In this document: positions 33,614-43,256 of the stretch, piece after piece
How positions within the stretch are numbered: position 1 is the first letter of the stretch
How the letters are laid out: every line of letters begins with the position of its first letter
Assembly: GCA_900538905.1 (NCBI GenBank)
Contig: UPZS01000008.1
Location: 1 to 61,278 of the forward strand
DNA length: 61,278 nucleotides
Direction: 5' to 3'
Origin: an uncultured Sutterella sp.
Lineage (GTDB): Bacteria > Pseudomonadota > Gammaproteobacteria > Burkholderiales > Burkholderiaceae_F
The notes under the pieces: model-generated
The model's database searches: none
Seen by the model: the letters and a program-made list of their open reading frames with translations, nothing else
What the model was told of the DNA's origin: nothing
Program-made: the position numbers and the translations under genes

Positions 33614-34699
33614 ATGGAAACGACTCCTGCGGGATTGAAGAAAACGATTTTTGAGCAAATCCGCGAACGCTTTTTCTATTCGAGTCAGGCCACGGGCATC
33701 ACGGTGGTTGCCTGCTTTGTGCTGGCGCTGATCTTGTGGCGTCTGGTGGACTGGGCTGTTCTCGATGCGGTATTCCGTGCAGATCCCAATGCGTGTTATC
33801 AGGCCAGTGGCGCATGCTGGGGTTTTGTGGCGGAAAAGTGGCGTCTGATTATCTTCGGGCGCTTCCCGTATGATGAACAGTGGCGACCGGCTATTGCGAC
33901 AGCTGCTATTGTGCTGATGCTGGTTCTCTCGGCTTGGCCGGGACTGTGGAATCGCAGAGGTTCGCGTATTTTGGCAGCGGGTTGGATTGCTGGATTTGCT
34001 GTCTTTTTCGGGCTGATGTATGGCGGTTTTGCCGGTATGACGGCCGTGCCGACCGACAGCTGGGGCGGTTTGCCCCTGACGGTCATATTGACGCTCTTGG
34101 GTATCGGGGTCTCAACGCCGATCGGCATTTTGTTGGCACTCGGTCGCCGCAGTAATCTGAGCCTTGTGCGGGTGCTTTCAACGGGCTATATCGAACTCGT
34201 GCGCGGCGTGCCGCTGATTACGGTTCTTTTTGTGGCAAGTTTCGTTTTCCCGCTGCTGCTTCCGAGCGGCGTGCGCATTGATCCGTTTTGGCGCGTGGCG
34301 GGCGGCATCATTCTCTTTCAGGCAGCTTACATGGCTGAAACGGTGCGCGGTGGACTGCAGACGGTGCCGGCCGGCCAATTCCTGGCAGCTGATTCGCTGG
34401 GTCTGACGACGGTTCAGCGCTATGTCTATGTGATTCTGCCGCAGGCTCTGGTGGCGGTGATTCCGGCCTTCGTCAACAATCTGCTTTCCATGTTCATGGA
34501 CACGTCGCTTGTAACGGTTGTTTCTATGTTTGACCTGACTGGCAGTCTGCAGTTGGCGCTCGGTGACGCCAATTGGCGCGACTTCTTCCGCGAAGGATAC
34601 ATCTTTGTGGCAGCCATTTATTTTGTGAGCTCGTTTGTAATGAGCCGCTACAGTCAGTGGCTTGAAAAACGCATCGGCTCGGGTGCCAAAACCCGCTGA
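33614..34699 (+). CDS. aapM: polar amino-acid ABC transporter permease
   Basis: The 361-aa permease has several membrane helices and the EAA-loop region GLQTVPAGQFLAADSLGLTT. The long N-terminal part with WGFVAEKWRLIIFGRFPYDEQWRP fits AapM. The ATG is preceded by AGGAGA. In the usual operon aapP (ATPase) follows, but the next gene is a DUF1857 protein, so no ATPase is encoded here. Confidence 0.92.
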   Translation: METTPAGLKKTIFEQIRERFFYSSQATGITVVACFVLALILWRLVDWAVLDAVFRADPNACYQASGACWGFVAEKWRLIIFGRFPYDEQWRPAIATAAIVLMLVLSAWPGLWNRRGSRILAAGWIAGFAVFFGLMYGGFAGMTAVPTDSWGGLPLTVILTLLGIGVSTPIGILLALGRRSNLSLVRVLSTGYIELVRGVPLITVLFVASFVFPLLLPSGVRIDPFWRVAGGIILFQAAYMAETVRGGLQTVPAGQFLAADSLGLTTVQRYVYVILPQALVAVIPAFVNNLLSMFMDTSLVTVVSMFDLTGSLQLALGDANWRDFFREGYIFVAAIYFVSSFVMSRYSQWLEKRIGSGAKTR

Positions 34700-34744
34700 G
34701 TAACACTAACGGAACGATGCCTGATGACGAAAAGCGACGAGGCA

Positions 34745-35218
34745 ATGAAAAAGCTATATTCGCACATTCAAATTCTTACGCAGGAAGCAGCCAAAACGGT
34801 TAATGAGGATGTGCTCTGGGAAGGGTTGATGCGGTTTGTGCGTGAACCCGAAAAGTTCAATGAACAGATCAGTTCCAGCACTGTGACGCCTGGAGCGGCT
34901 GACAGAGCAGGAACGGTGTTTGAACGTACGCTTGACTTTGGCACGCACCGTGTCAAAGAAACGGTGTACCTGAATAAGAATGCACGGCTGTTGGAATTTC
35001 ATGTGCAGGAAACGAAAGACTACCCGTCGTCGTGTCTGCGTATGGAAATTTCTCGCACTCCGCAGCAGTTGCCCGCCGTCACATTCTCCTATTTTGCGAC
35101 CAGTGAGCCGAAGGTTCCGGATTCGCTGCGCCCGTTGATTGAAAAAGCCTGGGAAGAAAAAGACAAAGCCATCCTTGAACGCATTCTTCTGGATGCGCTT
35201 GAGTCCGACGAACATTGA
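34745..35218 (+). CDS. DUF1857 (AtaL-like, SRPBCC fold) protein
   Basis: The 157-aa protein resembles the DUF1857/AtaL-like family of START/Bet v1 folds, with an N-terminal LWEGLMRFVREPEKF block and a basic-acidic beta-sheet body. The function is unknown. ATG 34745 has a GAGG site; an upstream ATG at 34724 would add seven residues. It is 45 bp after aapM and may be transcribed with it. Confidence 0.65.
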   Translation: MKKLYSHIQILTQEAAKTVNEDVLWEGLMRFVREPEKFNEQISSSTVTPGAADRAGTVFERTLDFGTHRVKETVYLNKNARLLEFHVQETKDYPSSCLRMEISRTPQQLPAVTFSYFATSEPKVPDSLRPLIEKAWEEKDKAILERILLDALESDEH

Positions 35219-35288
35219 TTGACATCGACGCTCTGCCGGCGAGTCGCTTTTGCGGCTGATTCGCAGCAGAGCTTTCCTTTTTTGCACT

Positions 35289-37616
35289 ATGACCGAACTT
35301 ACGAGTGACGTGCGCGCCGCCATTGAGACGCGCATTGCCAAAACGGTCGGCGCCCGCGTCGACCAAGTCCGAGCTGCCGTTACTTTGCTTGATGAAGGCG
35401 CAACGGTTCCGTTTATCGCTCGCTACCGTAAGGAAGCGACAGGAGGTCTTGACGACACACAGTTGCGCGATCTGCAGGAACAACTGATTTATCAGCGTGA
35501 ACTCGAAGAGCGCCGCGCTGCCATTCTGACTGCGTTGTCCGAGTCGGGCAAACTGACCGAAGAGCTCGAGCGAGACATTTGGGGGGCCGACACCAAGCAA
35601 CGTCTGGAAGACTTGTATCTGCCGTATAAGCCTAAGCGTCGAACTCGTGCGCAAATTGCCCGCGAGGCCGGTCTAGAGCCGTTGGCTAAATTACTGTGGG
35701 AAGACCCGTTGCGCGATCCCGAAACGGAAGCCGAGGCATTTGTCAACGCGGACAAGGGGGTGGCCGACGTACGTGCTGCACTTGACGGTGCTCGGGACAT
35801 CCTGGCTGAAATGTTCTATGAAAACGCCGATATGCTCGAAGAATTGCGCGAATTCCTCTGGAAGAAGGCGTATCTGGTGAGCAAGGTTGTGCCGGAAAAG
35901 GAGACTGATCCGGCAGCAGCCAAGTACAGCGACTATTTTGACTACGATGAACCGATCGAAACCGTGCCGTCGCACCGAGCGCTTGCTGTGTTCCGCGGCC
36001 GTCAGGAAGGGCTTCTGACGGTAAAGGTGCTTCTTACTGAGGAAGAGGAAGCGCTTCCCGTGCATCCTTGTCAGGAACTCATCGCGCGTGCCCACGGCAT
36101 CAAAAACCTGGGACGCCCGGCTGACGTTTGGCTGGCAAGTGTTGTGCGCTGGTGCTGGCGCGTTAAGTGTCTGGCTTCCGTTGAGGGAGATTTGCTTACT
36201 CGCTTGCGCGAGCGTGCCGAAACAGAGGCTATTGGCGTTTTCGGTACCAATCTGAAGGATTTGCTTTTGGCCGCTCCGGCCGGTCATAAAGGTGTGATCG
36301 GTCTGGATCCGGGCATTCGTACCGGCGTGAAGGTGGCGGTGATTTCGGATACCGGCGCGGTTTTGGATACGACGGTGATCTATCCGCACGAGCCTCGACG
36401 CGATTGGGAGGGCTCGATTCAGACGCTGGCGCAACTGGCACGGAAACACGGCTCAAAACTCATCTCCATCGGCAATGGGACAGCCAGCCGTGAAACCGAT
36501 AAGCTTGCCGGCGACTTGATTGCACGTCACCCCGAACTGGGTCTTACGAAGATTGTGGTAAGCGAAGCCGGTGCGTCCGTGTATTCAGCTTCTGCGGCGG
36601 CTGCCGCCGAACTGCCTGATTTGGATGTGAGCTACCGCGGCGCTGTGTCCATTGCGCGACGTTTGCAGGATCCGCTTGCCGAACTCGTCAAAATCGATCC
36701 CAAAGCGATCGGCGTAGGACAGTATCAGCATGATGTCAATCAGTTGGAACTGGCTCGCAAGCTCGACGCAGTGGTGGAAGACTGCGTCAATGCTGTTGGC
36801 GTGGATGTCAACACGGCCTCCGCCGCCCTTTTGGTGCGTGTTGCCGGTCTTTCCTCACTGCAGGCCAAGTCGATCGTGAGCTGGCGCGAGAAAAACGGTG
36901 CTTTTGCCGCACGCAAGGCGCTTTTGGATGTACCTCGTTTAGGTCCCAAAACCTTTGAGCAGGCTGCGGGCTTTCTGCGCATTCCCGATGCCGCCGATCC
37001 GCTTGACGCTTCGGGCGTTCACCCGGAGGCCTATCCGGTTGTTCAGCGCATCGTGGAAAAGACAGGGTTGTCCGTCAATAAACTGATCGGCAATCACGAA
37101 GTCCTTTCACGCCTGAAGGCTTCGGACTACACAGACGAGCAGTTCGGCGTACCGACGGTAACGGACATTCTCAAGGAACTGGAAAAACCCGGTCGCGATC
37201 CTCGTCCCGAATTCAAAACCGCCAAGTTCCAGGAAGGAGTGCATGAGATCAGGGATTTGGTGCCCGGCATGACGCTCGAAGGTGTTGTTTCCAACGTGGC
37301 GGCCTTCGGTGCCTTTGTGGACATCGGCGTGCATCAGGACGGGCTTATCCATGTCTCTGAATTGTCCGATCGTTTCGTGCGGGACCCTAGAGAGGTTGTC
37401 AAAGTGGGCGATATCGTGCGTGTTCGCGTTCTTGATGTGGATGTGGCGCGCAAGCGTATCAGCCTGTCCATGCGAAGCCGTGAGAAGACGGGTAAAACCA
37501 GTACTCAGGCAGCCGACAAGCGCCCCAACCCCAACGCGCGTCCGATCAACCGGCTGCCGAAGTCGCCCTCGGGGACCATGGCGGCGGCTTTTGCGGGCTT
37601 AAAGCTCGGACGATGA
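35289..37616 (+). CDS. tex: Tex-family RNA-binding transcription accessory protein
   Basis: The 775-aa protein has the Tex layout: N-terminal helical Tex_N ([20 protein letters not shown]), a YqgF/RNase-H-like domain ([15 protein letters not shown]), a helix-hairpin-helix region ([20 protein letters not shown]) and a C-terminal S1 domain (about 640-715, [20 protein letters not shown]). It ends with a basic tail. Tex binds nucleic acid and affects transcription and toxin expression in Bordetella. Confidence 0.94.
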   Translation: MTELTSDVRAAIETRIAKTVGARVDQVRAAVTLLDEGATVPFIARYRKEATGGLDDTQLRDLQEQLIYQRELEERRAAILTALSESGKLTEELERDIWGADTKQRLEDLYLPYKPKRRTRAQIAREAGLEPLAKLLWEDPLRDPETEAEAFVNADKGVADVRAALDGARDILAEMFYENADMLEELREFLWKKAYLVSKVVPEKETDPAAAKYSDYFDYDEPIETVPSHRALAVFRGRQEGLLTVKVLLTEEEEALPVHPCQELIARAHGIKNLGRPADVWLASVVRWCWRVKCLASVEGDLLTRLRERAETEAIGVFGTNLKDLLLAAPAGHKGVIGLDPGIRTGVKVAVISDTGAVLDTTVIYPHEPRRDWEGSIQTLAQLARKHGSKLISIGNGTASRETDKLAGDLIARHPELGLTKIVVSEAGASVYSASAAAAAELPDLDVSYRGAVSIARRLQDPLAELVKIDPKAIGVGQYQHDVNQLELARKLDAVVEDCVNAVGVDVNTASAALLVRVAGLSSLQAKSIVSWREKNGAFAARKALLDVPRLGPKTFEQAAGFLRIPDAADPLDASGVHPEAYPVVQRIVEKTGLSVNKLIGNHEVLSRLKASDYTDEQFGVPTVTDILKELEKPGRDPRPEFKTAKFQEGVHEIRDLVPGMTLEGVVSNVAAFGAFVDIGVHQDGLIHVSELSDRFVRDPREVVKVGDIVRVRVLDVDVARKRISLSMRSREKTGKTSTQAADKRPNPNARPINRLPKSPSGTMAAAFAGLKLGR

Positions 37617-37776
37617 GCTCAACGTAGGACAAGCACAAACGGTGCGAGGTCGACTAAGGACGGCGGCGCAACGTTTTTTATTTTGGGTTTGCAACAGACA
37701 TATTCCGACAAAGGCAAAATCGATTGATCTGGGCTAGAGTTTGTGCGTCATTGGTTTCATATTGGAGAGAATGATC

Positions 37777-39045
37777 ATGGATCCTAAACAGCTGGCTCCG
37801 GTGCTTTCGAACGTGACGGCTTCGGCCGACAAATTGGCGGCCTGCCCGACGGTCAAGGAAGCCCTTGCAGCGATTCTGCGCGATGAAAAAATCACGCTTG
37901 CCGATCAGATCGCCATTACGGAAGTGGAAGCGCCGCCCTTTCATGAAGACGAACGCGCCAAGGATTTGGTGCGTCGCTTTCAGGCGCTTGGCCTCACCGA
38001 CGTCACGATTGATCAGGAAGGTAACGTCATTGCGCGCCGTCCCGGTACCGGCAATGGTCCTACGCTGGTTCTCGGAGCGCATCTCGATACGGTGTTTCCG
38101 GCAGGAACGGACGTGCGCGTTCGCGAGGAAAACGGCATTTATCACGCGCCCGGCATCAGTGACGACGCTCGCGGTCTGGCGGTGATTCTGCAGGTGCTTC
38201 GCACGATGCAGGAAAAGAACATTCAGACGATCGGCGATATTTGCTTTGTCTGTACGGTCGGCGAAGAAGGTAACGGTGACCTGCGTGGTTCCAAGTATCT
38301 CTTCCTGAAGTCGGGCATGAAGATTGACGGTTTTATCTCTGTTGACGGTGTCGATGTCGGTCGGCTTCTGTGTGCTGCCACGGGTTCCAAGCGCTACCGC
38401 GTGCACTTTGACGGTCCAGGCGGACACTCCTGGAAGAATTTCGGCTACGCTTCGGCCATTCACGCCATGGGGCGCGCGATTGCCAAGATTGCCGACGTGC
38501 ATCCCTGCGAAGAGCCGAGAACAACGTTTACCTGCGGTACGATTGGCGGCGGCACGACCGTCAACTCCATTGCGGCGCACTGCGAGATGGAACTCGACAT
38601 GCGCAGTGCCGGCGGTAAGGAGCTCGAAGAGATCGAAGCGCAAATTCTGCCCCTGATCCAAGCGGCTTGCGATGAAGAAAATGCCCGCTGGGGCGCCGAA
38701 GGCGACTTGGCCGTGAAGCTCACACTTGAGCCCATCGGTCACCGTCCGGGTGGTCAGCAGTCCGACGAGTCGAGCGTCTTGCAGGCTGCTCGCGCCGCGA
38801 TGAACGAACTGGGTATCGAACTCAAGAAGTACGATGCGGCTTCGACCGACCACAACATTGCCATCCACTGCGGCATTCCTGCCACGACCCTGGGCGGCGG
38901 AGGAGCCGAAGGGTTCAACCATAACGTCAAGGAATGGTATGACCCTAGGGACGGATATCTAGGCGCGCAGCTTGCGTTTTTGACCTCTCTGTTGCTCGTC
39001 GGCATGCAGGGTGTCGCCGATCCGCTTTTGCCCAAGCGCGACTGA
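37777..39045 (+). CDS. M20-family metallopeptidase
   Basis: The 422-aa peptidase has the M20 metal ligands: GAHLDTVF (H, catalytic D), SDDARG (bridging D), GEEGNGD (catalytic E and metal ligand) and a late histidine in GGGGAEGFNHN. The dimerisation insert begins near GPGGHSWKNFG. It is closest to PepT-like/tripeptidase or amidohydrolase members; the substrate is not clear. ATG 37777 is best placed after GGAGAG. Confidence 0.85.
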   Translation: MDPKQLAPVLSNVTASADKLAACPTVKEALAAILRDEKITLADQIAITEVEAPPFHEDERAKDLVRRFQALGLTDVTIDQEGNVIARRPGTGNGPTLVLGAHLDTVFPAGTDVRVREENGIYHAPGISDDARGLAVILQVLRTMQEKNIQTIGDICFVCTVGEEGNGDLRGSKYLFLKSGMKIDGFISVDGVDVGRLLCAATGSKRYRVHFDGPGGHSWKNFGYASAIHAMGRAIAKIADVHPCEEPRTTFTCGTIGGGTTVNSIAAHCEMELDMRSAGGKELEEIEAQILPLIQAACDEENARWGAEGDLAVKLTLEPIGHRPGGQQSDESSVLQAARAAMNELGIELKKYDAASTDHNIAIHCGIPATTLGGGGAEGFNHNVKEWYDPRDGYLGAQLAFLTSLLLVGMQGVADPLLPKRD

Positions 39046-39154
39046 AGCTCTGAAAAGTGTCTAACGCCTTGAAGCAGCCTGAAAAAACGGTGTTTGCCGT
39101 TTGGCAGGAAAGCTGGAAATAGGCGAAAATAGCGCACCTTTCAAAAATAAAACT

Positions 39155-39227
39155 CGGCCCGTACGGGAGCTTTGACAAAAAGATCACCCGACGGGCCGTT
39201 GTTTGCGCGTGCGGCACACGGCCGCAC
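39155..39227 (+). terminator. tandem stem-loops between the M20 gene and prfC
   Basis: CGGCCCGT/ACGGGCCG (39155-39162/39191-39198, then TTGTTT) and GTGCGG/CCGCAC (39209-39214/39222-39227, then CGTTTCTTT) are two consecutive stems. Either could end the M20 transcript, or the second may be a prfC leader element. Confidence 0.5.
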
Positions 39228-39255
39228 CGTTTCTTTCGACTGATATTTCTCATCC

Positions 39256-40854
39256 ATGTCCAAGCAAGCGCTTTTACGAGAAGTGCGCCGTCGTCGCACT
39301 TTTGCCATTATTTCTCACCCTGACGCGGGTAAAACGACCTTGACGGAAAAACTATTACTCTTTGGCGGCGCCATTCAGATGGCCGGTGCTGTCAAGGGGC
39401 GCAAGGCTGCGCGCCATGCCACAAGCGACTGGATGGAAGTGGAAAAGCAGCGCGGCATCTCGGTGACGAGTTCCGTGATGCAGTTCGAGTACAAGGATCA
39501 CATTGTTAATTTGCTCGACACTCCTGGGCACGAAGACTTCTCGGAAGACACGTATCGTGTGCTCACGGCCGTGGATGCCGCCGTTATGGTCATTGACGCC
39601 GCCAAGGGTGTGGAAGCGCAGACGATCAAGCTTTTGAACGTTTGCCGTATGCGCAATACGCCGATCATCACGTTCATCAACAAACTTGACCGTGAAGTAC
39701 GCGATCCGTTGGATTTGCTCGGTGAAATCGAATCGGTTCTCAAGTTGCAGTGTGTACCGATCACCTGGCCGATCGGTATGGGCAAGACGTTCCGCGGTGT
39801 CTTCAATTTGCGTAAGAACCATCTTGTGCGCTTTGAACCGGGAACCGAAAAGCTCGCAAAGGAAACCGAACTCATTGAGGGACTGGACAATCCGCGTCTC
39901 GACGAGCTTTTCCCGATGGAAATGCCGCCGGTACGCGAGGCTGTGGAACTTGTACAGGGAGCAACGGAACCGTTCTCGCTCGACGCCTTCTTGGCCGGTC
40001 AGCAAAGTCCGGTGTTCTTTGGCTCGGGTGTGAACAATTTCGGTGTGGAGGACGTTCTGGAAGCGTTGCTTGAATGGGCGCCGCAGCCTCAGCCGCGCGA
40101 TGCTGGTACGCGTACCGTCGATCCTCTGGAAGAACCCTTTACGGGCTTTGTTTTCAAGATCCAGGCCAATATGGATCCGCGCCACCGCGACCGTATTGCA
40201 TTCTTCCGCGTATGCTCCGGCGTGTACCAGCCCGGCATGAAGGTGCGTCATGTGCGCGAAGGCCGTGAAATGAAGATTGCCAATGCGCTGACCTTCATGG
40301 CCAACGAACGCGTACACATGCAGGAAGCTTACGCGGGCGATATCATCGGCATTTACAACCACGGTCAGTTGCATATCGGCGATACGCTTACCGAAGGCGA
40401 GACGCTGGGCTTTACCGGCATTCCGTACTTTGCTCCGGAACTTTTCCGCTCGGCTCGTGCGCGCGACCCATTAAAGGGAAAGCAGCTTCACCAGGGTCTC
40501 AAGGAGCTCGGTGAAGAAGGCGCCATTCAGGTGTTTGAAGGCGAATTCGGCAATCTGATGCTCGGCGCCGTGGGTCAATTGCAGTTTGAAATCGTGGCGC
40601 AGCGTTTGGCGACCGAATATAAAGTGGACGCCATCTACGAGTCCACCGACGTATCAACGGCTCGCTGGCTGGTGTTCCCGGACGAAAAAACCAAGAAGGA
40701 CTTCTGTGAAGAGCAGGCGGCCCGTTTGGCGCGTGACAGTGAAGGCAACATTTGCTACATGGCCACAAGTATTTACAACCTGATGACTACGCAGAAGCAC
40801 TGGCCGCAGGTGCAGTTCCTGACTACGCGCGAGCAGGGTCAGAAGTTTGAATGA
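39256..40854 (+). CDS. prfC: peptide chain release factor 3
   Basis: The 532-aa GTPase recycles RF1/RF2. It has the G1 motif [36 protein letters not shown] and NKLDRE. Its domain layout and length match RF3 (529 aa in E. coli). It is 11 bp upstream of a GNAT-HAD gene. Confidence 0.96.
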   Translation: MSKQALLREVRRRRTFAIISHPDAGKTTLTEKLLLFGGAIQMAGAVKGRKAARHATSDWMEVEKQRGISVTSSVMQFEYKDHIVNLLDTPGHEDFSEDTYRVLTAVDAAVMVIDAAKGVEAQTIKLLNVCRMRNTPIITFINKLDREVRDPLDLLGEIESVLKLQCVPITWPIGMGKTFRGVFNLRKNHLVRFEPGTEKLAKETELIEGLDNPRLDELFPMEMPPVREAVELVQGATEPFSLDAFLAGQQSPVFFGSGVNNFGVEDVLEALLEWAPQPQPRDAGTRTVDPLEEPFTGFVFKIQANMDPRHRDRIAFFRVCSGVYQPGMKVRHVREGREMKIANALTFMANERVHMQEAYAGDIIGIYNHGQLHIGDTLTEGETLGFTGIPYFAPELFRSARARDPLKGKQLHQGLKELGEEGAIQVFEGEFGNLMLGAVGQLQFEIVAQRLATEYKVDAIYESTDVSTARWLVFPDEKTKKDFCEEQAARLARDSEGNICYMATSIYNLMTTQKHWPQVQFLTTREQGQKFE

Positions 40855-40865
40855 GGTAAAACAGC

Positions 40866-42083
40866 ATGCAGGAAAACGATCAGAACGTGCGCATTCGCAA
40901 GGCGACGATCCAGGATGCGGCACTGCTCACGCAGATTGAAGCCGCTTGCTTCCCGGCCGCAGAAGCGGCTACGCGTGATCGTTTTGATGCGCGTCTGGCG
41001 GCGTTTGCCGATCACTTTCTGATCTGCGAAGTCGACGGTCAGGCGGTGGGCTTTGTCGATGGAATGGTGATCGACAGTCCCTATATTGAAGACGTGATGT
41101 TTGAGAAAGCCGATATGCACTGTCCTGACGGTGCATGGCAGAGCATTTTCGGGCTCAATACGCTACCCGAGCATCGCCGTCACGGCTATGCGGCGCTCTT
41201 GATGCAAGCGCTCATTGCACAGGCCAAAGAAGAGGGTCGCCGCGGTGTGACGCTCACCTGCAAGGAGCACATGTTGCACTACTACGCCAAGTTCGGTTTT
41301 GTGCCGCTTGGCGCTTCCGATTCACAGCACGGCGGAGCCCGCTGGTTTGACATGGTGCTCGAGTTCAAGCCAGAGATTGCCGTCCAGCCGCCGGTGAAGG
41401 CTGTCCTGTTTGATTTGGACGGCACGTTGGTCGACTCGGTGCCGATGCTGACCGAAGCGGTCAATCGTGTGATGCGTGCCAACGGCTGCCCGGAATTTAC
41501 CGAAGCTCAGATTGCCGCTATGGTCGGTAAGGGTGCAAAGGCGCTTATTGAAAGCGTCTGTGCGGCGCAGGGTATTGTTCCGTCCCCTGAAAATGTGCAG
41601 CGTTTTCTGAAGTCCTACGCCTCGGCCATGATGGGTAGCGACATGCCGGAAGAAAAGTTTTATCCCGGTGCCCGAGAAGCTGTGGCCGCATTGCAGGCGG
41701 CAGGCTTTAAGACGGCTCTTGTCACCAACAAGATGCGCATGGTGACGGAGGCGTTTGTTCAACGTACCGGTTTGAATGTGGACTTGAATGCTTTGGTGGC
41801 CGGGGACGATACTGATCATCCCAAACCTGCCCCCGATATGTTGCTGTTGGCTTGCAAAAAGCTCGGTGTAAGTTCTGCCGAAGCTGTCATGGTGGGTGAT
41901 TCGGAAAACGACGCATTGGCAGCCAGAGCCGCAGGCATCCGCGCTATGCTCGTGAGTACCGGCTACAACGGCACGATACCCATGACGCAGTGGGCTGCAG
42001 AAAACGGTTTCTCCCTGGTTTTCGGCAGTGTTGCCGGCATCAAGGACTACATCTTTGCTTGTGAAGGCAAATTTGGAAATTGA
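40866..42083 (+). CDS. fusion of GNAT acetyltransferase and HAD phosphatase (phosphoglycolate-phosphatase-like)
   Basis: The 405-aa protein joins two enzymes. Residues about 8-168 are a GNAT domain with the acetyl-CoA loop PEHRRHGYAALLM (101-113) and a YYAKFGF motif. Residues about 177-400 are a HAD hydrolase with motif I LFDLDGTLVDS (181-191; D183, D185), LVTNK, KPAPD and GDSENDALAA. The HAD half resembles Gph, and the GNAT half resembles AANAT/RimI-like enzymes. Both halves look catalytically complete. No stop or frameshift separates them. It may be co-transcribed with prfC. Confidence 0.85.
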   Translation: MQENDQNVRIRKATIQDAALLTQIEAACFPAAEAATRDRFDARLAAFADHFLICEVDGQAVGFVDGMVIDSPYIEDVMFEKADMHCPDGAWQSIFGLNTLPEHRRHGYAALLMQALIAQAKEEGRRGVTLTCKEHMLHYYAKFGFVPLGASDSQHGGARWFDMVLEFKPEIAVQPPVKAVLFDLDGTLVDSVPMLTEAVNRVMRANGCPEFTEAQIAAMVGKGAKALIESVCAAQGIVPSPENVQRFLKSYASAMMGSDMPEEKFYPGAREAVAALQAAGFKTALVTNKMRMVTEAFVQRTGLNVDLNALVAGDDTDHPKPAPDMLLLACKKLGVSSAEAVMVGDSENDALAARAAGIRAMLVSTGYNGTIPMTQWAAENGFSLVFGSVAGIKDYIFACEGKFGN

Positions 42084-42084
42084 G

Positions 42085-42100
42085 AAAAGGCGAGCCTTTT
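42085..42100. terminator. short bidirectional terminator between the GNAT-HAD gene and hydE
   Basis: AAAAGGC-GA-GCCTTTT lies in the 33-bp gap between the two convergent stop codons. The arms give U-tracts on both strands, but the stem is short. Confidence 0.5.
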
Positions 42101-42116
42101 GGCGCGCTTTGCCCTA

Positions 42117-43247
42117 TTAGTGAGCCGGCAAGCCGTTGCGGCTTCTGTAATGCAGTGACGAGCCGAAGTGATGCCGTCCGATGACGCGCCCTGTGACGGC
42201 TTCCAATTCTTGCTCAAGCAGGATATTGCTGTCGGGTTCGGACTCGGTGCCTTGCTTATTGTCGTAGAGCTGATAACTTGCGCGCGTACGTTGCGGCGTG
42301 ACGTTGGGCATGATCACGTTGCAGCCGGAGAGAACACCAAGCGACCGGCCTCCGGTGACCAACGTTTCCAGGGCTGTGGCGGCAGCCATATTGACGGTGG
42401 GAAGCGCCAGGCGCGTTGCGGCGAGCATGTTGCGAGTGAGCGTGAGGAGCGCATCTTTTTGCATCATGCCGTCAGCCACCATGTCTCCGCCGTGACTTAC
42501 CAGATAGGGCCCCATGCCGAGCATGTCGGCGTCAAGTTCCTCAAAGGTGCGGATATCTCGAACTAAATCTTCCAAACTCTGGCCTGGAATGCCGATCATT
42601 ACGCCCGTGCCGACTTGATAGCCGAGCTTGCGAAGCGTCGCCAGCGCTTCAAGTCGAGCGGGCCATGTTTTTTGGGCACCGCCTTTGCCCGAGTGCAGAT
42701 AGTTAAAGAGCTTGAGATTGCTTGTTTCGATGCGAAGCAGATAGCGCAAAGCCTTACGGTTGCCTGCCGCTTGCGCCCAACGCTCATAGGTTTCTTCGGT
42801 TTGTTCGCCGAAACTGAGAGTCACGCCGCAACCCTCGGCAATGCCTTCTTTAACGCTCATACGGTGGATGCGACGCAAAACATCTTCGACAAAGGCGATG
42901 AATTTTTCATCCGTGCGCTCGCCCGCCTGCAGTGCGACGGATCCGTAACCTGCACGAACCGCATAACGAGCCGCTTCGACGATTTCCTCTGGAGTCAGGG
43001 TATAGCGCTGTGCAAGGCGGTTTCCCTTGCGGATTCCACAGTAACGGCAGTCGTAGATACAGTAGTTGCTGATTTCAATGAGGCCTCGAAACCACAGTGC
43101 GTTGCCGTGAACACGGGTCGTGCGGTCATAGGCTTCGCGCCACAGACGAGAACAACACTCAGCATCGGTTAGTGACAAAAAGGCCAGCAGTTCTTCGTCG
43201 GAGAAAGTGTCTTTGGCAAGAACGGATTCAAGCGTTTGTAAGTTCAT
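42117..43247 (-). CDS. hydE: [FeFe] hydrogenase maturase HydE (radical SAM)
   Basis: The 376-aa radical SAM enzyme has the CxxxCxxC cluster in NYCIYDCRYCG (C63, C67, C70), RGLIEISNYC before it, and QAGERTDE and GIPGQSLEDLVRDI as in HydE/biotin-synthase-like proteins. HydE helps build the dithiomethylamine-bridged diiron site. It starts 9 bp after the hydF stop, so hydF-hydE form an operon. Confidence 0.92.
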   Translation of the reverse strand: MNLQTLESVLAKDTFSDEELLAFLSLTDAECCSRLWREAYDRTTRVHGNALWFRGLIEISNYCIYDCRYCGIRKGNRLAQRYTLTPEEIVEAARYAVRAGYGSVALQAGERTDEKFIAFVEDVLRRIHRMSVKEGIAEGCGVTLSFGEQTEETYERWAQAAGNRKALRYLLRIETSNLKLFNYLHSGKGGAQKTWPARLEALATLRKLGYQVGTGVMIGIPGQSLEDLVRDIRTFEELDADMLGMGPYLVSHGGDMVADGMMQKDALLTLTRNMLAATRLALPTVNMAAATALETLVTGGRSLGVLSGCNVIMPNVTPQRTRASYQLYDNKQGTESEPDSNILLEQELEAVTGRVIGRHHFGSSLHYRSRNGLPAH

Positions 43248-43256
43248 ACGGCACGA

